Shown: piece by piece, positions 45,601 through 53,900 of the stretch
How the letters are laid out: every line of letters begins with the position of its first letter
Numbering within the stretch: position 1 is the first letter of the stretch
Assembly: GCA_028751875.1 (NCBI GenBank)
Contig: CM054145.1
Coordinates: 5,263,626-5,327,625 of the forward strand
Length of the DNA: 64,000 bases
Origin: Rapana venosa
Taxonomy: Eukaryota; Mollusca; Gastropoda; Neogastropoda; Muricidae
Direction: 5' to 3'
Made by a program: the position numbers and the translations under genes
The notes under the pieces: model-generated
Told to the model about the DNA's origin: nothing
Seen by the model: the letters and a program-made list of their open reading frames with translations, nothing else
The model's database searches: none

Positions 45601-47915
45601 TTATATCGAGGACAAGGGAATAAGCTTTTTTTAAGTCTTTTTTCACCCAGCCCCTTTAAACTTCGGACATAACACACAAATAAAGGGTCTTCTTTTTTTT
45701 TAAAATTTCTTTTTTTTATTTAATTCCGCAATACATAAATGACTGAAAAACACTAAAACCAACACACACACCAGAGTAAAACAACAAGAAAAGCAACACG
45801 CAAAAACTCCCCCTTCACTCGCCCCCCTCAAAAACCCTGCAGAGACAACTTACCAAACCACACCTTGCAGCGGGGTTGCAATCCGATAGCCTTGGGGAGG
45901 GGGCCCATCTTTTTGTCATTTAAACGGGCTTCTGCGGGGCCCTGCAGGATTTTGTCCTGTGACCAAAAACAAACCCTTACACGTATGCTCTTCACTAACT
46001 GGTCTGTATTATACCATTTAGCACCTATCCATAGGCTCTAGGTGATTTACAAGACGTGTGACACTCCGCCACAACATGAGTGAGGCGCTTAGCACCTGAC
46101 CCACTTTTCCACCAGGAGCCATTTTAGGCAGGTGGGCGTCAGGTTGTTCATTTTAACATTTTGCTTAATTATAAAACTATAGCTTTTTTTCTACCTTAAA
46201 ATACAGGTGTTTTAAAAATCCCCAAAGCCCTCATTGACCACTTTCAATGTTAAACTTGTCCATTTCTCTTTTTTGTCTTTTCCCGCAGGTTATCATTAAA
46301 GTTTAATAACTTTCATAAAAAAGAAGGTCCAAATTTTAAATCTGGTTTTTCAGCGCTAAAAAATTCCCATACATTTTTTATTATTATTTTTTGTATTAAA
46401 AGGGCATTTTTTTTTGGGGGATTAAAAACATTTAAAAACAAAAAATTGACCTCATTGCAATGTAATTCATGTGGTGGAACATCCATTTTACCCTTTCCCC
46501 TGCAGACCCCCCCCCCTCTCCTTTATACTTCCCCCCTTTTTCATGCAGCATTTAATACACCAGTATGTTATAAAAATTCCCACAAATGCTTCATAACACC
46601 TGACCACCCACCCCCTTCACACATGGCCACCCGCACAGCCTTATCCACACACACCAAATACACACACACATTCAATCACATACACCGCTTCAGAATATGA
46701 AGTTAATTTAAAATTTTGTTACAAATTTCTAGCTTAGTCACCAATCGTGAAGAGACAGGCAATGACCTAGTTAAAAACAAGATCCTCTCTCGCTGTTTTT
46801 TGTTTCCTACTGTACACACGCATACAAAAACAAAGCGACGTTTTTAAAAATTTTTTCATAAATTTTATGCACTTGTGATTAAAAAGATAATTCGCCTTGA
46901 AAAAGCCGGGGGGGGGCCTTCATATAAATAGCCCCCCCACCTTCGGGAAAATGTTGTGCTAGATATTCCCCCTTTTTCTACCCCTCTTTTTTTTTCTTGC
47001 CTTGTTCCTTTTTTTTCCTGTCACCTCCTCCTTTCTATTTTCTGCCTTTTTGGTCCATTCTCCTCCCTTTCTTCTCCAGAAAATTTAAAAAGAATTTGGA
47101 TGCACGGGGGCCCAACTTGTCAGGCGCCAACAGTAGTGAAAATGCATTTTCGCCATATGACAGACAACAAATTTTCCTTGCTGTCTGAGCTTTTTGATGA
47201 AGAAAAGAAAATTTATTGATTAAGTTTTATTGATTTTTTGACAGTGAGTGTACATGATTTGGCAATTGTTTTCTTTGGCTGGGTCCTTTTGTCGTAGAAG
47301 CTGAGTTAACATCAACCCGCTCCTTTTCTCCCAAAAGTCCTTCAAGAGACATAAACCGGGGTCAGTTTGCAATGCATGCAAACATCTGCGCACATAAAAA
47401 CCCGTTCTGCTTTTCAGAAAGTGGGCCATTGTGTGCGGTGGAACGATGACAAAATGTACAAACTGCATACATCAGGACGAAGAAAAATAATAAATAAATA
47501 AATAAGCACTCGGCACAAGGGTCGGGTGGGTAGACTCCGGGAGGAAAATACGGCCGGGGCTCAACCCGGGCCAATCAATCAAATACACCATTCTAACCAT
47601 AAAGCTATCCTGCCCCCGGCTTGAAAGTTGTTGTGCCTTGAAAAAGCCCGAAAAACCCTCAGGCACACAGTATCTTTTTACTTGGGGTACACCCTTCAAG
47701 CTTTTCAAATGTTCTAAAACATTTTCCCCCTTCACACTTACAGGTTGCAATGAATGCATTTGAAGAAAAACAATCGAAAAGGATAGCCACTTTGGGGAAA
47801 AGTCGCGTTTTTCCGTCACCCAAAAAAGAACATTTACCATTCCTTTGGGGCCCCCGGGGTACTCTCACCAAATCCCAAATTGCAATGGCACCCAAAAAGG
47901 GTGAGAAACAAAACA
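22736..47915 (-). CDS. CCT2: T-complex protein 1 subunit beta (CCT2), multi-exon, incomplete in this assembly
   Basis: This is the whole-gene span. Exons in transcript order: about 47915-47838, 45956-45854, 44823-44747, 44013-43901, 43293-43167, 41365-41299, 40839-40739, 40103-39984, 37877-37774, 26250-26147, 24868-24769 and 22908-22736. The pieces follow the CCT beta chain in order, including the nucleotide-binding [61 protein letters not shown] and the C-terminal [17 protein letters not shown]2 is one of eight paralogous subunits of the cytosolic chaperonin that folds actin, tubulin and other proteins using ATP. About 80 residues are missing between 26250 and 37774. Exons at 40.0, 41.3, 45.9 and 47.9 kb carry indels, and the start exon was not found. 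I read these defects mainly as assembly error because the clean exons are highly conserved. Confidence 0.88.
23620..23745 (-). mobile_element. RTE-like LINE fragment (reverse transcriptase)
   Basis: Minus-strand sequence reads [20 protein letters not shown] with a neighbouring frame giving LPKKSG, which matches the ICNKIWQ...LPKKG stretch of RTE-type reverse transcriptase, also seen at about 61630-61700. It may extend left to 23540 and right to about 23900. It lies in a CCT2 intron. Confidence 0.55.
24528..24692. repeat. AG-rich microsatellite
   Basis: Three AG runs with GGGG and AAAGACAC interruptions. Leu/Ser-rich minus-strand frames over it are artefacts. Confidence 0.9.
24769..24868 (-). 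CDS. CCT2: CCT2 internal exon
   Basis: The exon encodes [20 protein letters not shown] and [13 protein letters not shown]. The acceptor is TTTCAG and the donor GTGAGT. It starts in phase 0 and ends with one base of the next codon, and joins the last exon in frame. Intact. Confidence 0.93.
25040..25690 (+). mobile_element. RTE-like LINE, 3' fragment
   Basis: Broken plus-strand frames give [30 protein letters not shown], then [14 protein letters not shown] and [16 protein letters not shown], the post-catalytic region of RTE-type polyproteins in order. Stops and frameshifts are frequent. It lies in a CCT2 intron. Confidence 0.65.
26147..26250 (-). CDS. CCT2: CCT2 internal exon
   Basis: The exon encodes (G)[18 protein letters not shown] and [16 protein letters not shown]. 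The acceptor is TTGCAG and the donor GTCAGT. Its first two bases complete a Gly codon that should come from an exon I cannot find. The next exon follows in frame. Intact. Confidence 0.92.
26315..26715 (-). mobile_element. tRNA-headed repeat, family 3, partial
   Basis: It shares gatgaggatgatg-like, tatcccggcgtcaaccaac, gagacacagagacctgcagt and gcaaactcactatgagtagg with the copies at 5235-5975 and 36600-37333. The head has decayed (aggatttgaacctgtgacag). Confidence 0.55.
26716..30146. other. CCT2 intron sequence, mostly unrecognised
   Basis: It holds A-rich low-complexity stretches (26.9-27.5 kb), C runs at about 27322 and 27983, and a SINE family 2 piece at 28060-28175 (gtctccctggaaaaaa, ccacaagagcagcacc). 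The two CCT2 exons expected between 37.8 and 26.2 kb were not found here. Confidence 0.4.
30147..30590 (-). other. Open frame of about 147 codons, function unknown
   Basis: The minus strand is open from about 30590 to the stop at 30147, with an internal ATG at 30377. It reads [20 protein letters not shown], then [21 protein letters not shown] do not recognise a family. It could be a mobile-element remnant or a chance frame. There is no splice or start evidence. Confidence 0.25.
31228..31862. repeat. GT-rich low-complexity tract
   Basis: Long imperfect GT/GC-GT runs with a G run at 31320-31338 and an AGTA run at about 31258-31274. The His/Thr-rich minus-strand and Cys/Val-rich plus-strand ORFs over it are artefacts. 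Confidence 0.85.
31863..33379. other. CCT2 intron sequence with a SINE family 1 fragment
   Basis: At 31880-31965 the sequence tcaaggataatggaataagc and ctagttcccgtgttatgc matches the family 1 SINE tail. The rest is unrecognised, including a 138-codon open frame at 32270-32686 without family resemblance. Confidence 0.45.
33380..36542 (+). mobile_element. Non-LTR retrotransposon (jockey/CR1 superfamily), decayed
   Basis: Plus-strand pieces occur in order. First is a pre-RT linker ([42 protein letters not shown]). The RT region at 34410-34735 has [20 protein letters not shown] and [11 protein letters not shown], so the catalytic FADD is present. Then come [27 protein letters not shown] and the C-terminal [10 protein letters not shown] at about 35300. 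The 3' UTR is GT-rich and ends in a (TTGAA)-type tail at about 36515-36542. Stops and frameshifts break it into at least four frames, so it is inactive. It sits in the CCT2 intron that lacks the expected exons. Confidence 0.8.
36600..37333 (-). mobile_element. tRNA-headed repeat, family 3, best copy
   Basis: The minus-strand start at 37333 reads ggcggccatggctcagtggt and tagcgccttgggc, followed by the B box GGTTTGAATCC, a convincing tRNA-like head. The body runs to about 36600 through blocks shared with 5235-5975 and 26315-26715. The 79-residue frame over the head is not a gene. Confidence 0.7.
37334..37773. other. CCT2 intron sequence, unrecognised
   Basis: No repeat or gene recognised in this stretch. 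Confidence 0.35.
37774..37877 (-). CDS. CCT2: CCT2 internal exon
   Basis: The exon encodes (R)[17 protein letters not shown] then [17 protein letters not shown] and the first base of a Gly codon. The acceptor is GGCAG and the donor GTTGGT. The next segment of the protein, roughly from GGEIAST to the Gly-rich loop before CSEML, is absent from the window. The exon itself is intact. Confidence 0.92.
38154..38438 (+). mobile_element. tRNA-derived SINE, family 4, copy 2
   Basis: Nearly identical to 17031-17311, with A box tggtcgagtggtttaggcgg and B box GGTTCGATCCC. The target duplication actgtttttgccc is at 38141-38153 and 38439-38451. It has three extra bases (tga) at the left junction. It inserted into a copy of the short dispersed repeat described under findings. 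Confidence 0.9.
38452..39983. other. CCT2 intron with repeat fragments
   Basis: A CR1-like 3' tail is at about 38618-38650 and a 5S-SINE tail at 38690-38765. A duplicated block (ctatgctggaaaacagagat) is seen at 39024 and 39154. The short dispersed motif occurs near 39100 and 39240, and a SINE family 1 fragment at 39395-39560 (gcacgatgttctgcatacat, tagcactgatgttaatc). Confidence 0.5.
39984..40103 (-). CDS. CCT2: CCT2 internal exon, disrupted by small indels
   Basis: Minus-strand pieces VFGSR, VSKVAEL, MKD and HGCNVFIN occur in the right order for the segment between DKIK and RQLIYNYPE, but in different frames. At least four bases appear missing or changed, and both splice borders look short by one G (acceptor CAG/TGTTT, donor AACAG/TAAGT). 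The defects are single-base and often within runs, which points to consensus errors rather than gene decay. Confidence 0.75.
40739..40839 (-). CDS. CCT2: CCT2 internal exon
   Basis: The exon encodes (G)[17 protein letters not shown], then [16 protein letters not shown]. The acceptor is TTCAG and the donor GTCAGT. It starts with two bases completing a Gly codon and ends in phase 0. Intact. Confidence 0.92.
41299..41365 (-). CDS. CCT2: CCT2 internal exon, disrupted by small indels
   Basis: After acceptor TACCAG the minus strand reads a damaged GNLDAI, then IIKKL and LENSYL before donor GTGAGA. This is the segment between LRLK and GFLLDK. At 67 bp it is about ten bases shorter than expected. 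Missing bases include one in the GGCAGTGG-like start and some in the Gly-Gly codons. Confidence 0.75.
41400..43090. repeat. Tandem array, about 30-bp unit passing into an 83-bp higher-order unit
   Basis: From 41400 to about 42690 a unit of 29-30 bp (gaatacaacacaacactgct then accacagca or acaacagct) is repeated some 40-50 times with many one- to three-base deletions. From about 42700 to 43040 an 83-bp composite (aatgctccaacagcaaaata at its start) repeats about four times with high identity. The Cys/Val-rich minus-strand and Gln/Thr-rich plus-strand ORFs are artefacts. Confidence 0.9.
43167..43293 (-). CDS. CCT2: CCT2 internal exon
   Basis: The exon encodes (G)[17 protein letters not shown], then [20 protein letters not shown] and ILRLK. 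The acceptor is GACAG and the donor GTATTA. It joins the preceding exon through a split Gly codon. Intact. Confidence 0.92.
43330..43545. repeat. GT-rich low-complexity tract
   Basis: Imperfect GT runs with GA and TGCA interruptions. His/Thr/Leu-rich minus-strand ORFs are artefacts. Confidence 0.85.
43901..44013 (-). CDS. CCT2: CCT2 internal exon
   Basis: The exon encodes [20 protein letters not shown], then [18 protein letters not shown]. The acceptor is TTGCAG and the donor GTAGGC. It begins in phase 0 and ends with two bases of a Gly codon. Intact. Confidence 0.93.
44747..44823 (-). CDS. CCT2: CCT2 internal exon with GDGTTS nucleotide-binding motif
   Basis: The exon encodes (D)[18 protein letters not shown], then LACELLK. 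GDGTTS is the conserved phosphate-binding motif of group II chaperonins. The acceptor is TTTCAG and the donor GTAAAA. Intact. Confidence 0.93.
44858..45118 (-). mobile_element. 5S rRNA-derived SINE, second copy
   Basis: The minus strand from 45118 reads ggttaagcagcattgagc, then ggttaccacttggatgggtg and acc, a clear match to the 5S internal control region. The tail (gacacctctctctcctacga, ccacataggttatgggacac) matches 14200-14265. It is followed to the right by a CR1-like 3' tail at about 45121-45195. Confidence 0.78.
45235..45853. other. CCT2 intron with SINE-like fragments
   Basis: Pieces of family 1 SINE sequence are visible (gtgctcaagatgtagtgcac, tcatccaaggactttcc, tatcgaggacaagggaataa). 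Homopolymer runs become frequent from about 45580. Confidence 0.45.
45854..45956 (-). CDS. CCT2: CCT2 internal exon, heavily corrupted
   Basis: The acceptor CACAG is followed by DKIL, and the donor is GTAAGT. Between them nucleotide-level resemblance to the expected TNDGATIL-KAIG-DNPAAKVLV coding segment is plain (aaggctatcgga, aaccccgctgcaaggtg), but the frame is broken several times. The exon sits in the low-quality part of the window, whereas the neighbouring exon at 44747-44823 is clean. Confidence 0.65.
46050..46150. repeat. Dispersed repeat, inverted relative to 17680-17789
   Basis: It carries gtgacactccgccacaacat, tgacccacttttccaccagg and agccattttaggcaggtggg, matching the reverse complement of the segment next to the 34-bp array. 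Confidence 0.6.
47838..47915 (-). CDS. CCT2: CCT2 5'-proximal exon, corrupted
   Basis: The minus strand reads GAIAI, DLV and a damaged LGPKGM ahead of donor GTAAAT, the segment GAIAIGDLVKSTLGPKGM of the beta subunit. The right border is not fixed. The donor and gtgccattgcaatt are intact, while runs of C, G and T are inflated. The preceding exon with the start codon was not identified. Confidence 0.62.
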
Positions 47916-50900
47916 AAAAAAAAGGAGTTTTCGTTTTTGCAATTCTACAGAGAAAAAAACCCAAAAAAAAAAAAGTAAAATTTGTAAACATACTGACAAA
48001 TGAAACCCATAAATAGAAAATTGGCTCATGAATTTTTAAATAGCATTACAAATGGTGTGGTGGCACGTGCATGTTGCATGCGTGCGACAAGGGGTGGGTG
48101 CTAAAAATTTATTGACGAGGGGGGAAGTAGGTGAGTGGTTTGGTGACGAGCAAGTCAATTTTTTTTTAAATCAAATTTTTGATTTCGGGATAATGAATAA
48201 CACTTGTTTTTTTTTACACCATCCCCAAGTCAAATGATGAACGAGTGGGGATGAGATCAGGGTTCAACGACTTGTGGAAAAAATTTGGGGCCCTTTTTTA
48301 GGGGCCATTATTTCCAAATTCCAGGACAGACAGGAGGGGAGAACTTTTTTTGCTGCCCAGGGCCAAAGGCCAAAACATTGATGAATGATTCAAATTTTGG
48401 GGCCAGCCGGGGGGGCCCCAAAACCCCCTTTTAAACACTTTACTTAAAAAACCCAAATTTCAAACTCATGTAAGCAAAGTCCCTTGCAAAAAAACTGCAT
48501 GTTGGATATTTTTATTGACACAAATTAAACTTCATTCTAAAAAAAATGCTTTCAATCATAGAACCAAATAATTAAAACCCTCACAGAAAATTTCAATCAG
48601 GGTTTTGGGGAAGTCTCCATGCTTGAAAAACCAAAGCAAAGTGAAAACGAAATAAGGTCTCGATTTTAATGGGTTTTCTCACAAACAACTAGCAAAGTGA
48701 ATAGACATATCCCTCAATTTTCATCTGAGTGAACAGCCCCTCCTTCCCTTATCAAAGAACAGATGGTTCCCGGTACAAAAACTGGTAATAACAATACCCC
48801 ACACAGTCCCCCTTTTCCCAAAATTTCGCTCCTTTATTTAAATCTCACACTGCAACTGCAGGCTTTCACAACACATGCGCAAAACACAAGAAAGCACCAA
48901 AAACCACACAAGCATGCACAAAGAGACCGCCCGAAAAGGATTTTGCTGGACGCAAGTCCTTCAATAATAAAAATATAAAAAATCCCGTACGCAATGCAGA
49001 CCGAGGGGTAGGCCAAACACTGCTTAAAAAGGGAGCCCAAAAACCCTCTCCCCAAGTATTTTTAAAAAAAAGTCTCCCAATAACTGAATAAGTTTGAATT
49101 TTAAGTAAAGCAAATGAACCAACCCACTTGGCGGAAAAATATGCAAAGTGCTGGTTTTTCTGACTTGCCTTATAAACTGGATTTGTTTCTTAGATTTCTT
49201 CGGGAAAAATCGTGGGATAACCCCTCAAAAAAAAAATAACAGATTTTGGCTACGGGGTTTTATTGTATTCCCATTTTGACACCCACTGTATCACGGCCTG
49301 CCATTTTGTAAACTGTGCATGCTACAAGAGAAAAAAATAGGCCTGCTGGCTAAAATTTTGAAAAAAACTCTAAGAAGGACTTAAAGCGCAAAAAACAAAA
49401 TTTTTTTTGTATTTTTTCGACTCATAATTGCATTTCCAAAGTTTAACATCTTTTCAACAAATTACGACAACCCAAAAGGGAAACCCTAATAGCAACGACG
49501 GGATTCTACATCTACCCGATAAACATCTAAAACCCTTATCTTTTCATTTTCCAAATTTTTTGTTTTTTTTATCATATATTTCAACAAATTCCCCCATATT
49601 CTCATTTTGGGTCCGGGGGGCCCTCATTTTAGGGTTTTTGGGGGCCTTTTTATCTTCTGGGCTTTGGGGCTTTTTTTTTTTGCCCCTTATAGTTAGGGGA
49701 AAAATTTTGGGGGTTTTTTTTTCCTTTTCCTGTTTTTCCCAAAAAGGGACTAAAAAAATAAAAAATGTTCAAAAAATTTGCCGGGGGAAAAAAATTTTTC
49801 CCTACCAACACGTTCCTCCTTTTTCCTCTTCCAGGCTAAAACGCACGGGGTTTGGAACTGATAAAAACATATAAAAAAATTTTCAAAAAAACAATTTTTT
49901 GAAATACCAGGCTTTATATTTAAAACATGATTCTCCCTGGGGTCTTTGGGTTGCAAAAAAATAGTTCTTTTCATCCCTTCCCTGGTTTCTTTTTTCCCCA
50001 CCAAGTTTTTTTGGGTTTTTGTTTTCCCTTTTTTTAAAAGAATTAAAAGAAAAATTTCCCCCAAAAATTTAATGCACTGGGAAAACTTGCGCAAAAACTA
50101 AACAGTAATCACCCTAAATTAAATAAAAGAAAATCCGGGGGAAAACGGGGAAAAAGACAAAAATACAAAAAAAACTGCGCAGCAAAATTAAGACACATGC
50201 AACCATTCTCCAAAACTGTAACCCAAAAAAGGAAATGATTACCAAAAAAATTTTTTTTTATCAGGGCTTTTAAAAACCCTTTTTTCCCAAAAGAGGTTGT
50301 AAAAAGGAAAAAAGGAAATAAAAAACCCCTAAAAACAAAATTTAAATTGAAAAAAGTAAAGGAATAAAACCCCTTAAAAAATTTGTTGAAAGTTTTCAAA
50401 TGGAAGAAACAAGAAAAATTAAATAAATTCCACTGATCCTTTAATTAACCCCCCCTCAGTCATGCTCTCAAATTTGTAATACCAAGTCAGCAAAAAATTG
50501 TGGTTTTTTTTTGGGGGTTTGTGAAAGGTTGGGGAAAAAAACCAAAATATTATAGTAAGGAACAAAAAAAAGGGATTTTTTGGGGAAAGAATTTTTTAAA
50601 AAAAACCCAACAGAAAAAGTTTTTTTTTCACTTTTTTCCCCCCTTTTTTCAAAAGTAAAATGGGTGTTGTTGGGGTTTTTTCGCCAAAAAATTTTAAATG
50701 TTTTTGGAAAAAAGGTTTTTTGAAAAAATTTTTTAAAACAAACAACAAAAAAAAAATTTTCCATTTTTTTTTCCAAAATTACAAATTTAACCCAAAAAGA
50801 AGCCTTTATTTGAAGGAAAAATAAAAAAAATTTAAAAATTTTTCCCATCTTATTCTTTACTCAAAAAATCAGCCCTTTTTTGAAGGGAAAAGGTTTTTTT

Positions 50901-53900
50901 TAAAAAATTGCCTATCATTGATTGGGGAACTCTTTGCAGATAAGCCTTTTGGGTAAAAAGGGGAAAAGAACACTTGGCAATTTTTAAATTTCTTAAAAAA
51001 AGTTTACTTTTATGCCCAATTTTTTCTGGGGATCCAAACAAAGTTTTAAATTTTGGGTTTTAATTTTCCGAAAACCCTAAAATCCCCTCCAGGGACCAAA
51101 AAACATACAGGTAGTTTTTCTTTAAAAACTTTTGAACCTTAATATTGACTTGGAAATTTTGGGGGTGAAAAATTGGTTGTATAGCTTTTTAAAAAATACA
51201 TTTTTGTTTTTTTTCATCAATTACATAATGTGTTTTCAGTTTCAAAATGGCCGCCAAGTGGCAAATATGGTGAACATTTAAGTGAAATGGTGAAACACTA
51301 TTTTTGTGAAAACATCTAGAAAAGAAACAAAAATCTTTTTAACTCATTTTTTAATGTTTAATCAATGAATAAACCCTATTTTAATGATTAACATTTTGCA
51401 GCATTTCATTTTTGAAATTTCTTTCTGAGAACCACTTCACAATGCCAATTTACGGGTGGAAAAGGGAAGGGGACGGGTTCTGCAGTATGGGGCTCAGTGC
51501 TCCCTGCTAAACTTTAAACCTCGATGTCAAGAACTAGGCTGGTGAAATTTAAAGCACAGGGTTAGAGGCACGAATCCAAAGCGCAAGAAGCCAAATCACT
51601 GAATCAGCCAAAGCCCCCAAACCCACAATGATGAAACACCATTTGAAGGAGAAAAAGACCACAAAAGCAAAAATTTTTTCCCCGCCCTTTTAAAATTTTT
51701 TCTCTTAGGCAGTTGAACCCAGCTTGATTCTTATTTGAAATTTTTTCCCACTGTTGTGTACGGGGCTGCCTCTTCCACAGAATTTCCTGTCAGTTGCTCC
51801 CACCACTGTACATAAAACATTATGTGTTTTTCCTACCTTTTTTTCAAAAGAAATAACAGTTTTTAAAAAGTCCCCATGAAGCGTGAAGGGATCATAAGTC
51901 TCCAGATGATGCCCATTTTTGGTGGTTACAACATTTTCCCCAAAATCCTTAAATGACACAGTTTCCCCTATATGAACTGGCTTGGACAAAATTCTTTCTA
52001 TTGGGATCCTGAGTACTTTTCTTCAAAATTTGTCGAAACACGCAACCCTGGAACTCAGTTACAATTGATTTTACAGAGAAATTTTTGGCTGTTTTTATCA
52101 AAATTTTTCTCACCTTCTTTTTTAGTAAACCCAAAAACTGAATCAGCAATGCTTTCAAATCCGCAACACACCTTTGGAACAACTGTTTAGAGTTCCAGAA
52201 AAATATACCTCAGCTTGTTAAATTTAAATTTTTATTTTTATGTCACATTAAAAAAAGAAAAACAAAAAGGTTTTTAAAACTGTTATGCATAGAAAAGAAA
52301 ATAATTTGGGGAAAACACTATGACCACATAAGAAATCCAACAAAGTCTTTATTCCATTTGGTGCTAGAACTTGGGAATGACTGCAGTACAAATTTCACAG
52401 ATTTATAAAGGGAAAAAAAAGAATTATTTACCCGAAGACATCTGTTTTTAAAAAACTTTTATTGTAACATTGGGGGTGGTGTGTGTGGGTGTGTGTGTGG
52501 TGTGTTTAGCAGCCTGGAACCAATCAACCCCAAAAATTGGGAAAAGGGAAATGAATGGGAAATTTGGGGGGGGGGGGGGTTGCTAGGCGATAGACACTGA
52601 CTAAAACGTATTGTGTATTAATAATATTTCAAAAAAAAAAATAAGCTTTCATTGATATTTCTGCACTGCATGTAACTCACCTTTATAGTTCCGGAGAAAA
52701 ACCATTGATATCACATTAATTTTTGGAAAGTTGCGTAAACCCAAAAACCCCCGACAACTAAACAAAGAAAAAAAACTAAAAACCCCCCTTTTTAATTTCA
52801 CCAAAAAAGATACTAAAGTGGAAATTTGGGCAAAACAAAAACAAAAAACGGGAACTTTGCTTCATGAAATCACTATCCACGACACTCGGGTTTTCTTTTT
52901 CTTTGTTAGGGTGGCATTCGGGAAATCTAAAAAAATCGCTATTTTACCCTGTAACCTACCAAAAAAAATACTTGATAGAGAACTTTTAAACTATCTTATT
53001 TGCAATCATCGTAAATTTTTTGAAGTAATTTGGGAAAACACAAATCGGGGAGCTTTTTCCTTTCCGGTTCGCACATTCCGAAAATCGACAACGATCGTAA
53101 TAGCCTTTCTAAGTCTTCGTTTCAACATCGCAAATTATTTCGCAAACCACGCGATCTTTGTAAAAAAAACTGTTTAAAACATGAACAATTGAAACATTTA
53201 TGAAAAATTTCCCCGAAAAACAAAAAAACGTCGATCCGACAAGATCGGTTTTAAGTCGGTTCCGATGTCCGTTCCCTTGCCCTTTCTTAACGAACTTTTC
53301 CACCGTTTAACACTTTGCTTTTTTTGGTTTTTCGGTGGAGGACGTCCCCTGAATACATTTTCCCATTTCCCAAATTAGTACAAATAGGTCGCTATTTGAT
53401 TTTCACCTGATATTGGCAATTTTAAGCTAAAAGTTTTTTTCGAGTTTGCCGTCGGGGATCGGAAACCCCCAAAAAAACCCGTTTTTTTGCGAAAATTTGC
53501 CAGTTATGAAAAAACTTTCACCCATCTTGTATTTTACAATAAAAAACTGAAAAAAAAATGAACCAATAAAGTACAATAGTTGTCTGCCGAATACGCATCG
53601 GTTCAAAGTGGTCAGTCCTTGAAGATTTTACATTTCGCGAAAAAGGCGGGCCCGCACTTTTTTACGGAACGCACACCTCATTTCACACCTTTGCGAATAC
53701 GATAACAACCACAGAAAAAAAAAGCACTCAATAAAAAAAGAAAGATTTTAACTTTTTCGGATATGCCGTGTTTTTTAATCAGTAAAACAGAACGGAGTAA
53801 TGAGGAAGTGAAAAAACTGAAAATTTTCCACTTTTCAGCAGTGATAAGAATTTGCCTGGGGGTGCCGCACTATGTTGGTGTGTGTGTGTGGTTGGGGTAT

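Noticed and set aside
22736..47915. CCT2 as a pseudogene
   Set aside because: Introns are present, intact exons are strongly conserved and in phase, and the defects cluster in short or homopolymer-rich patches; assembly error is more likely.
52731..53177. 148-codon plus-strand ORF in the low-accuracy zone
   Set aside because: Lys/Phe-rich composition follows the A/T homopolymers; no recognisable motif.
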